Positions 1-12,300 are shown, numbered from the stretch's first letter. The stretch is 64,000 nt of DNA from Neocallimastix lanati (nom. inval.) (GCA_016946835.1 JACVTC010000008.1:680001-744000), one strand, 5' to 3'. Made by a program: numbers and translations. Notes: generated from the sequence alone by a model not told the origin.

Positions 1-2229
1 AAAATAATATTAATTAAATTTATGTTTAATCATTTAATCATTACTATAATTATTATTATTTTTTTTTGAATCATATATATCATATATATATCTTTGGAAT
101 TTTAATTATTGAAAATACTTTATTTTATATATTAACTTTATATTTATTAATTAGCTAAATAATTTAAAATTATTTATTTATTTATTTATAAATCTTAAAG
201 ATTATTATAAATTATATAGTAATAATCTTTTGTATAAATTTATACATATATTTTTAAATTTAATTAATTACCTTCTTGTGATGAGGTTTTGGTCATGATC
301 GTCTTTTATATTCAAAGGTCTATTTAGAAAGGTTAAGTTTTTTTTAAAAAAAAAAAAAAAAAAAATTGTAAAAAGAAAGTAAAAAAAAAAATAATATCCT
401 CAATTTAAATTTTCATTATTTTATATATAATATTTATATTATTTTTTATTTTTTTAATAATTTTGATTCTTAAATTAATGAAAGAAAAAAATTTTCTTTA
501 ATATTTATAAACAACTTTTTTTTTTTTTTTTTTTTTTTTGCAAGATTTTAACTACTCTATTTTATATTCACTTTTAAATAATTAAAACCAAAAAAGCTTA
601 GTGTTATTACCAAGGAACTTTAACTCTGAAAAATAAATTAATAAAAAATATTATATATTATTAATATATTAACAGTATTATTTTAATTACAAAAAAAATT
701 TATTGTTCATATATTAATAATAATTATCATTAATATTAAATAAATAAATAAATAAATAGATAAATATATATATAAATAAATATTTAAATATTATGGATTA
801 TGAACTTCATTTGAATGATTATATAATATATATTTAATTATTCTTTTTCAATAATAAGTTAAATTAATGAAAATAATTAATTTGCTCATTTTTATATCAA
901 ACAAGAATTAATCCAATAAACTTATTAATAATTTAACTTTTTAAATATAGGTGTGCTAATATTCATTTTTAAAAATTAAAAAAATATGTAAATATATATA
1001 TTTATTTATAAATATAATTATAATTATTTATAAATATTATATTTTGTTCCATTGTTATTACATTAATAAATAATGTTTTTTTAGAGTTTAAAAGTTTAGC
1101 AATTAAAAGTTAGGGAAAAAAAATTTTTTTTTTTTATGAAATATATTAAGAATATAATAATTAAAAGTTATATGGAGTTATATTTTAACTTACAAATCAA
1201 TATAGTAAATAAATAAATAAACAAACAAACAAATAAATATATAATAATAATAATAATAAATAATTAATACTTTTAAAGATAGGTAAATAGTTTTAAAAAG
1301 TACTAAAAATATAAAATATTGTAAATTTATGTGCTGTTAATTCTTATTATTAATAAATTTTATAATTCCAAAAATAATATAGATATTTCATTGATGTTTC
1401 TATAATTCATTTCTGATAATAGTAGTAAGAATCATTTACAATAACTATCTCTATTGATTTTCATGATCATTTATGATATTTATTATGAATTTTAATAATT
1501 TTTTTTTTTTTTAAAGTTTCTAGTAATATTTTTGAGGTGTACTGAATGTTTTACCTTTACATATTTTAAAAAATATAAAAATATAAAAATATATAAAAAT
1601 AAAAAAAAAATATTATAAATTGGTTACATTAAAATTTTCTTTTTTTTTTTTTTTTTTTACCAAATAAAGTTTAATTGTAATAAATAAAATCAAATTAAAT
1701 AGAAAAAATATTATTAATAAATTTATTGATATATTTTTTATATTGCTCTAGCTATAGTGGATCCCATATAAAAACATATATTATCAATATATTATTAATA
1801 TATTGAATATTCATTATTAGTTAAATTTTATTTCATTTTTATTTTATTGTTTTTTTTAATATTTCTATATAATAATTAAATATTATTAAATAGTAATGGT
1901 ATATTATTAAGTTTTCTTTATATCCTTTTTTTCTTATATAAAAGGGTTATTGTTTAATATCATTATATTATTTTTTATTAAATTGTTATATTTATATTAT
2001 ATAAAAGACATTTATATTGAATGAAGTAGTAAAATTAATTACTGTAAAATATATAATAAATATTATACTATTTATTATATACTATCAATTTATTTTCTTC
2101 TTCTTCTTATTATTATTACTTTTTTTTTATTTTTATGATAAATGTATATATATATATATATTTATTGATTAATATCCTATTCTCTATTCATATCTATATT
2201 TCTGTTTACTAATATATATATATATATAT
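1..2229. other. AT-rich intergenic DNA, no gene seen
   Basis: Almost purely A+T sequence with poly-A and poly-T runs (for example near 340-365 and 515-540) and short AT microsatellites. A slightly less AT-rich patch at about 270-330 was checked in six frames by eye and gives no recognisable protein or RNA. Confidence 0.7.
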
Positions 2230-3021
2230 TTATAATTCAAATGGAATATTGCCTTCCATGAAAAGTTGAACGTGACCTGTAATATAAACTCGATCTTCAT
2301 TTTGACGAACCGTAAGGACACCTCCTCGTTTTGAAATTTGTTTTGCTTTCATTACCGTTTTACCAAGCTTTTTAATCCATATAGGTGTCATATATGTATG
2401 AGCTCTACCAGTAACAGGATCTTCTAAAATATCTAATTTTGGATAAAAGCATCTAGAAACAAAATCAAAATCCTTTGACTCTGATTTTGTTGTTAAGATG
2501 AATCCAACGCCATCCAATTTTTTTATTAATTCTGAATCTGGTTCGAATTTTTTTAAATTTTCTTCATCTGAAACGATAACTACCATATCTCCTCCGTCAA
2601 AGTATGCTTCTTTAGCAAGATTTGATGAAGCTTGAACTATGGATTCAGTTAATGGTATGGGTTTCGATTTTCCAACAGGAAAATCCATAGTAAAGCCTGA
2701 CTCTTCTTTTTTCACTATGAGCTCACCACTTAAAGTATGAAAGTGCATTTCATCTATACCTTTATCTACAAAATTATGAACAACAAAAGCAGTAGCAAGA
2801 GTTGCATGACCACAGAGATCAATCTCTCCTCCAGGAGTAAACCATTTAAGATCATATTGTCCTTGATCCTTTTTAACGACAAAAGCGGTTTCTGAATAAT
2901 TATTTTCAATAGCAATTTTTTGCATTAGCTCAGAAGATGGCATTTTTTTACACGGTAGAACAGCTGCAGGATTTCCTGTAAATAGTTCTTCAGCAAAAGC
3001 GTCAACAATGTATTGTTTCAT
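2230..3021 (-). CDS. PhzF-family isomerase-like protein
   Basis: Intronless 263-codon gene for a PhzF / diaminopimelate-epimerase-fold protein. These cofactor-free enzymes catalyse proton-transfer isomerisations; most family members have no known substrate. Visible family marks are the N-terminal strand followed by the FTGNPAAV segment (residues 14-21), the catalytic glutamate in SETAFV (E44), DLCGHATLA (68-76) lining the active site, EDPVTGRAH (200-208) and a C-terminal ITGHVQLFMEG strand. Length (263) is close to the usual 260-300 residues, and the ATG at 3021 gives the family-typical N-terminus. No signal peptide or membrane segment is visible, so it is probably cytosolic. It stands alone between AT-rich spacers. 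Lack of introns and higher GC than its surroundings suit a gene acquired from rumen bacteria, but this is inference. The substrate cannot be told from sequence. Confidence 0.93.
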   Translation of the reverse strand: MKQYIVDAFAEELFTGNPAAVLPCKKMPSSELMQKIAIENNYSETAFVVKKDQGQYDLKWFTPGGEIDLCGHATLATAFVVHNFVDKGIDEMHFHTLSGELIVKKEESGFTMDFPVGKSKPIPLTESIVQASSNLAKEAYFDGGDMVVIVSDEENLKKFEPDSELIKKLDGVGFILTTKSESKDFDFVSRCFYPKLDILEDPVTGRAHTYMTPIWIKKLGKTVMKAKQISKRGGVLTVRQNEDRVYITGHVQLFMEGNIPFEL

Positions 3022-3233
3022 CCTATTTCTTAAAATATTTTTAGCTTTAACTTTTTATATATTATATATATTATATATATTATAATAAAAATAAATATAT
3101 AATTATTTAATTAAATAATAGATACATTTAATTATATAATATAAAATAATATTTAATATGATATTAAGTCTTTTAATAATAAAATAAAATAAAAGAAAAA
3201 AAAATTTATTTATAGATATATATAATTTATACA

Positions 3234-3265
<32 letters not shown>

Positions 3266-4199
3266 CATTATTATTACATAAAGTTAATATGCTTATTATT
3301 ACAGAAATCACATATATTTAGTCTTATATATTTTTTTATTTAAATTATTATTTTTCGACGTTATTTAAAGAACTTATAATTATTAATTTTTTTTTTCTAA
3401 TCAATAATGTAATTTTATAATTCAATATATTGTTTATTTAAAATAAAACTTCTTGAAATAAAATTTTGAAATTATATGAATTATTAAATAAATATCTTAA
3501 ATTGCTATCTTATCATATTAATAAATATAATCTTATAACAAATATTATATAATGTATAGATTATTTTAAATATGAAAAATTCTTAATTGAATATAAGTAT
3601 CTAAATATATTTTTTCTTTTGGAGAGAAAAATATTCATTTCATATTTGTTCATAATTGAAATTGAATTGTATAATTCTAAAAGAATTTCCATGGAATTTT
3701 ATATCATTATATTTAATTATCAATTTATTTTGTATTTTATAATAATATTTTATTGTTATATGATTTAGTTTTATTTTAAAAAATGGTTCTTACTTTTTAT
3801 AAAAAAAAAATTAAAAAAAAAAATAAATAAATAATTCAAAATCAATACTTTAATATATGTTTTATCTTTAAAAATATCTTTTATTTTTTTAAAAAAAAAA
3901 AAAAAAAGCAAAAATATAATTAAATAATTAATAAAAAATTTGATATATTTAGCCATATTGATCATAAATTCACGTGAACAATTTCGTTAATCATAAATCT
4001 ATGTGCTAAGATATTAAATTAAATTTATAAATTAATTTTTAATATAAAAATTTATCCTATTTGTATATATAAATTTAACTAAGTGAATAAAAAATGTATT
4101 TTAAATAAATCAGAAATATGAAAGTTTGTTGTTAAATATAAAATTAAACTGAAAAATGGATAATTGAGAAAAAAAAAAAAAACCAAAATATTTTGGATA
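3022..4199. other. AT-rich intergenic DNA
   Basis: AT-rich spacer with ATTATC microsatellite (about 3237-3275) and homopolymers. An open frame on the minus strand at 3771-3965 is only Lys/Phe/Ile low complexity and is not called. No gene seen. Confidence 0.7.
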
Positions 4200-5303
4200 A
4201 CTTAAATTTTAAATTATGGAAGTAAGAGTTTTACTTATTACTTAAAAACAAGGGACTATAGAAATGTATAATAAAAGAATGTATCAAAAAATTTTTTGGT
4301 GAAGGATTAACTGAAGACCAACAGAAAAAAATAACTTTGGTGGACGGTACGTACCATTGATTGTTTAATAGATCAACATTTTAAAACAGTATTTTTCAAA
4401 AATAATAACAAAAATTACATTTTCAATATACAATAAAAAAATAATAAGATCTGCTGTTCTTGTTCTAATAATACAAAAACGTATACGGTATGAACTTCTA
4501 AAGAAAAAGTTCTTTTTGACAGGGATAATGGACTTTTTAACCGTCTATCCAAAATAGAGATAAAAATAGTTTTATCTCTAAATTGGATAATTATTCTTGT
4601 TTTTGTTGAGTTCTTTTTATCAAATCTATAAACAATGTTTTTAACAGCTTTTTATCTTAGTATATTAAAATTAAAAGTGTTTTTTTTTTTTTTTGTTTTT
4701 TTTCAGTAGGAACATCAAGCATTCAAGAACTAATAACTACATCTGGTTTACAAACAATCTATTTGAAGTATTTTGTAATGATCATGGTATAATTCATAAA
4801 TATACAATTTATTATTCTCCACCACAAAATGTCCCTGTAGAAAGACTTCATGGTACACTTATTCCCAATTTCCAATGTAGCACTTAAGAATACCAAATTG
4901 AATCATACGTTTCTGGGAAGATGCTGTTAACAGTATTAATTTCATTCATAATAGAATTCCTTTTAGAAGTGCTTGAAATAAAACACCATATGATTTAATA
5001 AAAATGTTGAATTCTCAAAATTTTCATGTATTTGGAGGCAAGACTTTCTTTTGTGTCCCTAAATAATTTCATAAAAAATTATATAACTCTGCTCTACCAA
5101 ATATATTTATTGGGTATGATTCTAATCCACCTGCTTATAGGGTTAATGACTTTAGCAATTATAAAAATATTTTATCACGTTCTGTCGTATTTTTTGAAGA
5201 TGTTCCTAGGAACTGTTCCTATTTTAAGTCTCCTTTTGATTTTCTAAATTTTACACTATATTATTAAATCGAGAGAGATGATCAATTCAGTAACGTTCAA
5301 TTA

Positions 5304-5391
<88 letters not shown>

Positions 5392-5432
5392 TAAATAATA
5401 ATAATATAAATAATAATAATAATAATAATAAT

Positions 5433-5471
<39 letters not shown>

Positions 5472-6000
5472 TATAATAATAATAATATTATTATTATTAA
5501 TAGAGATAATAGATATAATAATTTTCATAATAACAATAATATTTATAATAACTATGGCAAATTATCAGAAGATAAATACAATATCAAAAATGCATAATAT
5601 AAAAATGATAATGAACATATTTTTTTTTGGAAGATGTTAATGTTAATCATTTTGCTAATAATGACAATATTTTTTTTTTTTTAAAATAATAAAAATAAAC
5701 TTGATATATATATATATATACAATACTAATATAAATTTAACTAACATTAATAATTATAATTCTAATAATATGAATATAATTAATGCAAATAATAATAATA
5801 ATAACATTCATAATCCATCAAATATAAAACAGGGTTAGTAGCTAATGGGTTTTCACAAATTTACGGTGTAGATTATGAAGAAACTTTTTCTCCTTTTTTT
5901 GAAACAAGACTCTCATCAAATTATAACAAGTGCAGCCACATATTACAATTTTAATATGTACCAATTAGAGATTAAGACTGTAGATGTCATTTTTTTTTTA
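4200..6000 (+). mobile_element. Decayed Ty1/copia-type LTR retrotransposon (integrase to reverse transcriptase)
   Basis: Pieces of a copia pol polyprotein are readable on the plus strand in shifting frames with many stops. At about 4738-4870 lies the end of the integrase core (EVFCNDHGIIHK, then YYSPPQNVPVERLHGTL, matching the copia pattern of a second acidic region followed by P-Q-N-x-x-x-E-R). At about 4910-5250 is the integrase C-terminal part (RFWEDAVNSINFIHNRIPF, FHVFGGKTFFCVP, IFIGYDSNPPAYR, VVFFEDVPRN). A long Asn-coding AAT tract follows. At about 5836-5985 is the start of the RVT_2 reverse transcriptase (LVANGFSQIYGVDYEETFSP, YQLEIKTVDV). The YVDD region, RNase H and LTRs were not found. 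It is a dead relic; 4200-4690 is assigned only because the same strand shows weak element-like fragments. Confidence 0.82.
5304..5510. repeat. AAT trinucleotide microsatellite inside the copia relic
   Basis: Long run of AAT units broken by a few ATAAAT and ATT steps. In the element's plus-strand frame it would read as poly-Asn, so it probably grew from the Asn-rich linker between integrase and reverse transcriptase. Confidence 0.9.
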
Positions 6001-6699
6001 AATTTTATTTCAAAACTTTAAGAGAATAAAAAATATTTAAAAATAAAATTTTAATATTAATATTATTTAATAATTTTTGATAATTCAAAATATATTACTA
6101 ATAAATAAATGAATGAATATATAAATAAATAAATTAGTAAATAAATCGATAAATCAATAAATCAATAAATCAATTATTGTATTTAAATATATTTATTAAT
6201 TTTTTAATTATTTTCTGACCTTTATTAAAATTCAAATTTTAAATTTCAACAAAAAAAAAAAAAAAAAAAAAAAAAAAATTATATTATTGTTATTTTATAT
6301 AATTTCATAATAATAATAATATATATATATAAAAAAAAATAAATTTTAAATTTTAAATTTTAGATTTTAAATTTTAAATTTAATTTTACTTTAATATTTT
6401 TTTTTATGTTTTTTTTTTTTGTATTTAAAAATTAAATTATACATAGATGAAATGAAGAGAAAAAAAGTATATATATATATAAATAAAATATGTATGACAA
6501 AATAAAAGAAGAAGGACAGAGAGAAAAGAAAAGGATTTATTGGAAAAGAATAATTTAAGAAGTATTAATAATTAAATGAATATTATATGAATACCGATAT
6601 TTTTAAAATTTGAATATTAAAAAGAGATTAAAAAAAAAAAAAAAAGATTGATTTTTTTTAGAATTGAATTAAATAAGATTTATTAAGAGAAAAAAAGAA

Positions 6700-6740
<41 letters not shown>

Positions 6741-6743
6741 GAA
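6001..6743. other. AT-rich spacer upstream of the alkylation-repair fusion gene
   Basis: AT-rich DNA with AAATTTT repeats (about 6335-6380), poly-A (6250-6278) and a TA microsatellite directly before the ATG (6702-6734). No gene seen; the promoter of the downstream gene must lie here but shows no distinct motif. Confidence 0.6.
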
Positions 6744-8723
6744 ATGGATAGTAAATATTTCTCTAATATAATTTTTTCGAAAGCTCTAAAGTTAATTGAT
6801 AATGGTTTTTTAGAAACAAATGATTTAGAAAAGTTATCTATGAAATTAGGTATAACTATTTTACAGTTGAAGCAAATATTTAATAAAGAATTGAATCAGA
6901 CACCTTTGGAATATATAGAAACAAGTAAGTTAAATCTTGCTAAATATTTATTAACTCAGACTTCTTTAAGTTTATATGAAATAGTTGGTATATTGGGGTT
7001 TAAAAATTTAGAATGGTTTGAAGAGGTCTTTCAATATCACTACAATATAACCCCAACGACTTTCAGAGAAAAACATCAGGACAAGAATTTTAAGGAAAAA
7101 GACACTTTTGAAATTCAGGTGAGTTATAAACCTCCTTTTAGATATGACGATTTATTAAATCTTTTAGACTATTTCTGTGTTGCAGGAGTAGAAAAAGTTG
7201 AAAATGGCCGGTATTATAAAGTTATTCATATTAAAACAGGTGAAAATTATAGTAATGGATATATGATCGTAGGAAATAATGAAAAGAAACATTGTTTAGA
7301 GGTGAGCATATCAAGTCATCTGGCTAAGGTGTTACCTCAAGTAATTTTTTTAATTAAAAATTTATTTGATCTCTATAGTGATCCAGATGTTGTCTTTGAC
7401 GGTTTAAAACGTTCCAATACTATTATTAAGGATTGTTTTTTGAAAGGGACAAGAATTCCTGGCAGTCCAGATGATTATGAGATCTGTGTGAGAGCAATTC
7501 TCGGTCAATTAATTAGTATGAAAAACACTACCCAAGTATTAAGTGCCTTTTGTGAAAAATTTGGAGATAAAGTTCAAACTGGTATTGAAGGACTTGACTA
7601 TGCTTTTCCAACCCCAGAAAGAATTCATGGTATTGAAAAGGCAATCATCTATGATGAAATCTGTTCCCTCCATATTACCCGAAGCAAAGTTAATGCCATC
7701 ATAGGGATTACCGAAAAATTTTATAATCACACTATTGATATAAGCAACTGTATTGAACCCGAAGTACTAATAGAGAAACTTTTAACCATTAAAGGTATAG
7801 GAAAATGGACCTCCGATTTTATAGCATTGAGAGCCATAAGTTATTCCGACATCTTAATGAATACGGATTATAATATTCGAAGAATTTTAGAGAAGAAAGG
7901 TATACCTGATATCTCAATCTTTGATTATTTTAAGCCATGGAAAAGTCATCTGACGGTAGGATTATTTGGATTGCGAGAAACGGTACTAGATCAACCCGAT
8001 AAACTCTATAAAATGTATTATGATGCGCCCATTGGTAAAATGGTGATAGTGAGTAAAAATAATAAAATTATCGGGGTATGGATTGAAGGACAACGGCATT
8101 ACCTATCTGGTTTTACGGAAGAAGAGAAAATGGAAATGATCGAAAAACCGAATCATGAAATGCTTCAGAAAGCGAAACAATGGTTAGATCAATATTTCAA
8201 GGAAGGGAAGGAGCCTACCGTTGAAGGCTTAGTGATGACCTCTTCACCCCCACATGGAACGAAACTGCGACACGATGTCTGGAAGATTGTGAAGAGTATT
8301 CCCTACGGCCGTACTCTTCCGTTATCCCAGCTCATTCAAAAAATTCGTAAGAAGCGAGGGATAACGAGGATAGCGACATCGGTAATTCGTGAAGCCATCG
8401 CGCATAACCCGATAGCCATTTTTATTCCATGTCATCGAGTAATAATAAGAGAAGATGAAAATAGAGATGAAAATGAAGAAGAAGAAGAAGATGATGATGA
8501 TGAAAATACGAATGAAATTGAAATTGAAAGTGAAAGTGAAAGTGAAGGAGAAGGTGAAAGGAAAGGTGAAAGTGAAAGTGAAAGTGAAAGTGAAGGAAAA
8601 GGGAAGACAACTACAATGATAAAGACGATAAAGACAACGACAACAGGGTATGCTGGCGGAATAAGCATTAAGAAATATTTATTGAAACTTGAACGAGAAG
8701 GCAAAAGTAAAAGTAAAAAATAA
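6744..8723 (+). CDS. AraC-HTH / AlkA glycosylase / Ogt methyltransferase triple fusion (alkylated-DNA repair)
   Basis: Single 659-codon exon joining three bacterial alkylation-response modules. Residues about 8-110 form an AraC-type double helix-turn-helix like that of Ada (LEYIETSKLNLAKYLL, IVGILGFKN, NITPTTFREKH). Residues about 120-415 form an AlkA-type 3-methyladenine glycosylase: AlkA N-terminal domain, then a helix-hairpin-helix with LLTIKGIGKWTSDFIALR (347-363) and the catalytic aspartate in NTDYN (D375). Residues about 422-650 form an O6-alkylguanine methyltransferase: YDAPIGKM, VWKIVKSIPYGRT, and the acceptor cysteine in IPCHRVI (C563). The zinc-binding N-terminal Ada domain is absent. 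The conserved GYAGG...KK..LL..E end (635-650) is separated from PCHRVI by about 65 acidic, Ser/Glu-rich residues, where bacterial enzymes have fewer than ten. Expected role: excision of 3-alkyladenine and direct reversal of O6-alkylguanine. Bacterial origin is inferred from intronless structure and architecture. Confidence 0.93.
   Translation: MDSKYFSNIIFSKALKLIDNGFLETNDLEKLSMKLGITILQLKQIFNKELNQTPLEYIETSKLNLAKYLLTQTSLSLYEIVGILGFKNLEWFEEVFQYHYNITPTTFREKHQDKNFKEKDTFEIQVSYKPPFRYDDLLNLLDYFCVAGVEKVENGRYYKVIHIKTGENYSNGYMIVGNNEKKHCLEVSISSHLAKVLPQVIFLIKNLFDLYSDPDVVFDGLKRSNTIIKDCFLKGTRIPGSPDDYEICVRAILGQLISMKNTTQVLSAFCEKFGDKVQTGIEGLDYAFPTPERIHGIEKAIIYDEICSLHITRSKVNAIIGITEKFYNHTIDISNCIEPEVLIEKLLTIKGIGKWTSDFIALRAISYSDILMNTDYNIRRILEKKGIPDISIFDYFKPWKSHLTVGLFGLRETVLDQPDKLYKMYYDAPIGKMVIVSKNNKIIGVWIEGQRHYLSGFTEEEKMEMIEKPNHEMLQKAKQWLDQYFKEGKEPTVEGLVMTSSPPHGTKLRHDVWKIVKSIPYGRTLPLSQLIQKIRKKRGITRIATSVIREAIAHNPIAIFIPCHRVIIREDENRDENEEEEEDDDDENTNEIEIESESESEGEGERKGESESESESEGKGKTTTMIKTIKTTTTGYAGGISIKKYLLKLEREGKSKSKK
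8446..8628 (+). repeat. In-frame GAA/GAAAGT microsatellite within the Ogt domain
   Basis: Purine-only tract of GAA, GAT and GAAAGT units, read in frame as a Glu/Asp run followed by Ser-Glu repeats. It sits between the catalytic PCHR motif and the GYAGG motif of the methyltransferase domain. Confidence 0.85.
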
Positions 8724-9288
8724 AAGGAAAAAAAAAAAAAAAAAAAAAAAAAAAAGAAAAAAGAAAAATAAAGTATATATTAAAAAAAAAAAAAAAAAAA
8801 AAATAAAGTTAAAATAATATATATATAAAATAAAATAGAATAGAATAAATAATATATATATATATATATATGTATAAATAATAAATAATAAATAAATAAG
8901 TAAATAAATAAAATAATATATATATATATATATATCAAAAGAAAAAAGTTCTTTAAAGGATAGATACACTAAATTCATTTTAATAAAAATATATATATAT
9001 ATATATTTATATAATATTTTAAAATAATATGTATTGTGTATTGTTAATTTATTTTATTTTATTTTATTTTTTTTTTTATTCTTTTATTATACATTTTTAT
9101 TATTGTAATTATTATTATTATTATTATTATTTATATATATTATTAATAATAATAGATGAGAAAAAATAAAAATAAAAATAAAATAAAATAAAAAAAAAAA
9201 AAAAAAATATTGAATTTTTTAATTTTTAATTAAATCATGATATTACAATCTATGGATGCTAATAGTACTCTTATTATTATTATTATTA

Positions 9289-9321
<33 letters not shown>

Positions 9322-9324
9322 TTC
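8724..9324. other. AT-rich spacer between convergent genes
   Basis: Poly-A (8730-8755, 8781-8804), TA microsatellites and a poly-T run just beyond the stop of the minus-strand ankyrin gene (9296-9323). It holds the 3' ends of two convergent genes; no gene seen. Confidence 0.65.
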
Positions 9325-12300
9325 CTATAGTGATATTAATCTATTGACAACTATCTTCGCCAAAGTTTTACCTCCTGAAATTAATTTTTTCTCAATACGT
9401 TTCTTATTATCCTCATGACGTTTCTCCTCCAATATTTTTACAATGTGATTCAAGTGACGTTTCGAGGCTATTTGTTTAGCCTTTAAATTCATCATACCAT
9501 CCCGATAGAGATCTTTTTCCACTTGATCCTTATAATCCACTCCACAATTCAACAGTTCTTGAACGATCTTTGGATTATTAAAATAGACGGCAAAGTGAAG
9601 CGCTGACCATCCCTGAGATTTAAAATTAATTAACTTTTTATATTTTTCTTGTTCTCCCTTATCATAAAATTGGCTGATCATTTCATTGAGAAGTTCCACT
9701 ACTATCTCCTTATTACTATCCTTTCGACTACACTTACAGGCAATGATAAGAGGGGTAACTTTACACCGTGAGGTCTTACAGTCTAAGCTAGCTTTATTAT
9801 TCAGAAGAACAGAAACAACATCCGTATATCCTCGCTCACATGCAATATGAAGGGCAGTCTTACCATTATCCCATTCATCTTCGTTAATTTTTTTATTGGA
9901 TTGTGATTGAGATTGTGATTGAGATTGTGATTGAGATTGAGATTGAGATTGAGATTGAAATTGAGATTGAGATTGAGATTGGGATTGGGATTGGAAATGT
10001 TCCTTATTTTCATAGAAACGAATATTAATATAGTTATTATTAATGTCATTAGTAATACGAACCTTTTCTAGGAGTTCATTGACGATTTCCGAGTAGCCCA
10101 TTTCACAAGCAATATGAAGAGGTACTTTATTTTCATTAGTTTTCGAATAAATATTGGCATTTTCATTGAGAAGGCATCGTACCAACAAAAGATTTCCAGA
10201 TTCACAGGCGATATGAAGCGCTGTCTTATTTTCATTGGTAGAGAGCTCAATATCTGCCTTATTCTTTAGAAGTAATCGAACAATTTCAATGGATCCATTT
10301 TTACAAGCCGTATGTAGAAGGGACCATCCCTGTTGATTTTGATGATTAATAATGGCTTCAGGTTCCTCCAACTCAAATACTTCCTCCTCCAATTTATCCT
10401 CCTTCTCAACCTTTGAATAATGTCTTTTCTTTAAAAGTTCCTTAACCACATTGACATAACCCTTCTCGCAAGCAATATGAATAGGCATATTGCCATCCTC
10501 ATCGGTTTTAAAGATATTGACATGATTTCGAAGAAGAAGTTTCACCATATTGACATTATTAGTTTCACAGGCTAAATGAAGTGCCGTTTTTCCTTTATCA
10601 GTTTGTAGGTCAGCATTTGCATGTTCATTCAGTAAAACCCCAACGATTTTATCATATTTCATTCGACAAGCCAAATGAAGTGGTGTTTCTTGATGTTCAT
10701 TTAAGGAATTCACGTCGATACCTTTTTCAATTAAAAGTTTCACGGTATTCAGATGACCATGTTGACAAGCTATGTGTAAAGGAGTATTTAAATTATTTTT
10801 ATCAGTTTCATCAATTTTAGCAAGATTTTCTTGAAGAAGAAATTCAATGGTATATTTATAATTATGTTCACAGCAAACAAAAAATAAAGTTTTTCCCATT
10901 TTTGAATAAATTTCCATTCTATTACTGAGGAGTAGTTTTATTAATTTCTTATTTTCATTTATATCAAATTTTCCTTGGTTAACTTGGTAACCTTGATCAT
11001 CTTGATGACTTTGATTACCTATATCCTTGGATTCAATTTCATTTTCATTTTCATTTTCATTTTCATTATCATTTTCATTATCATTTTCATTATTATTTCC
11101 ATTATCATTCTTATTATCATTCTTATTATCATTCTTATTATTATTCTTATTATCATTTTCATTGTTTGTCTCTTTATCGACAACAGTATAACCTTTTCCA
11201 GAAATTTTAAGATTATGACGACTTTGTCTATTAAAATATTTTCGTATAATATTTTCAATATCTTTATCATTCAAACCTAAATCTATATTTTTACTATTGG
11301 CATAGTTAATTAAAAGTTTGGATAGCTCCAAAGAATTAGTACTGCTTTTAGTGATACTCAATAGCAATGGGACATCTCCATTATTATTTTTTTCATTCAT
11401 TTCTAAGACAAATTGATTTTCATTGGCATAATCAATTAATAATTGAGTCATTTCGATAGAATTATTCTCGATACTGAAAAGAAGAGGATACCATCCATCC
11501 TGATTTCGTTCATTCAATTTTAAAATGAGATTATTCTGATTGGCATAGTGTATGAGCATCTTTATAACTTCAATTGAATTATTTTTGACGGCATAAAGAA
11601 CAGGATACCAATGAGCTTTATTGAGCTCATTGATATTCAATATAATATTATTTCTGAGGGCATAGTCAAATAAAAGTTTCATTTTTTCGATATTATTTAG
11701 TTTAGTGCAAAGATGAAGAACTGTATCTTCGGACGCGTTCCTTTCATTAATATTTAAAATGATATCGTTTTTATCAGCGTAATCCATTAATAATTTTGTC
11801 ATTTCTAGGGTATTTTTCTCCAGGGATGTAAAAATCGGTGTTTCACCTTTGTAAGGCTTAATATTAATCTCCAGAATAATATTTTTTCGATTGGCATAGT
11901 CAATTAAGAGCTGCAACATCTCAATACAATTTTCCTCGATACTTAAGAGCAATGAATTTTTTTTCCGATAATTCGTTTTATTCAATTTTAAATCAATATT
12001 ATTTTGATCGGCATAAGCAATTAATTTTCGAGCCATTTCAACTTCACTTTTTACTGAACAAAGCATTAAAGGGGTCCAGTTATTTCGATTGGTAACATTA
12101 ACATTTAAAATAATTTGTTTTTCATTGGCATAATCAATAACCATCTGCATAAATGAAATATTTCTTACGGTACTAAAAAAGAGGCTGTTCCATCCTCTTT
12201 CATTTTTATGATTAAGATCTAAGACTATATCATGTTGATTGGCATAGTCTATGATTATTTGAGCCATTTCAATATTATTTTTAAAGATACAGGTATTAAA

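Noticed and set aside
5301-5528. Open frame coding almost only Ile on the minus strand
   Set aside because: It is the reverse reading of an AAT microsatellite in a copia relic, not a gene.
8422-8978. Minus-strand open frames rich in Ser/Phe/Leu or Tyr/Ile opposite the repair fusion gene end
   Set aside because: Shadows of the purine-rich coding tract and of downstream AT repeats.
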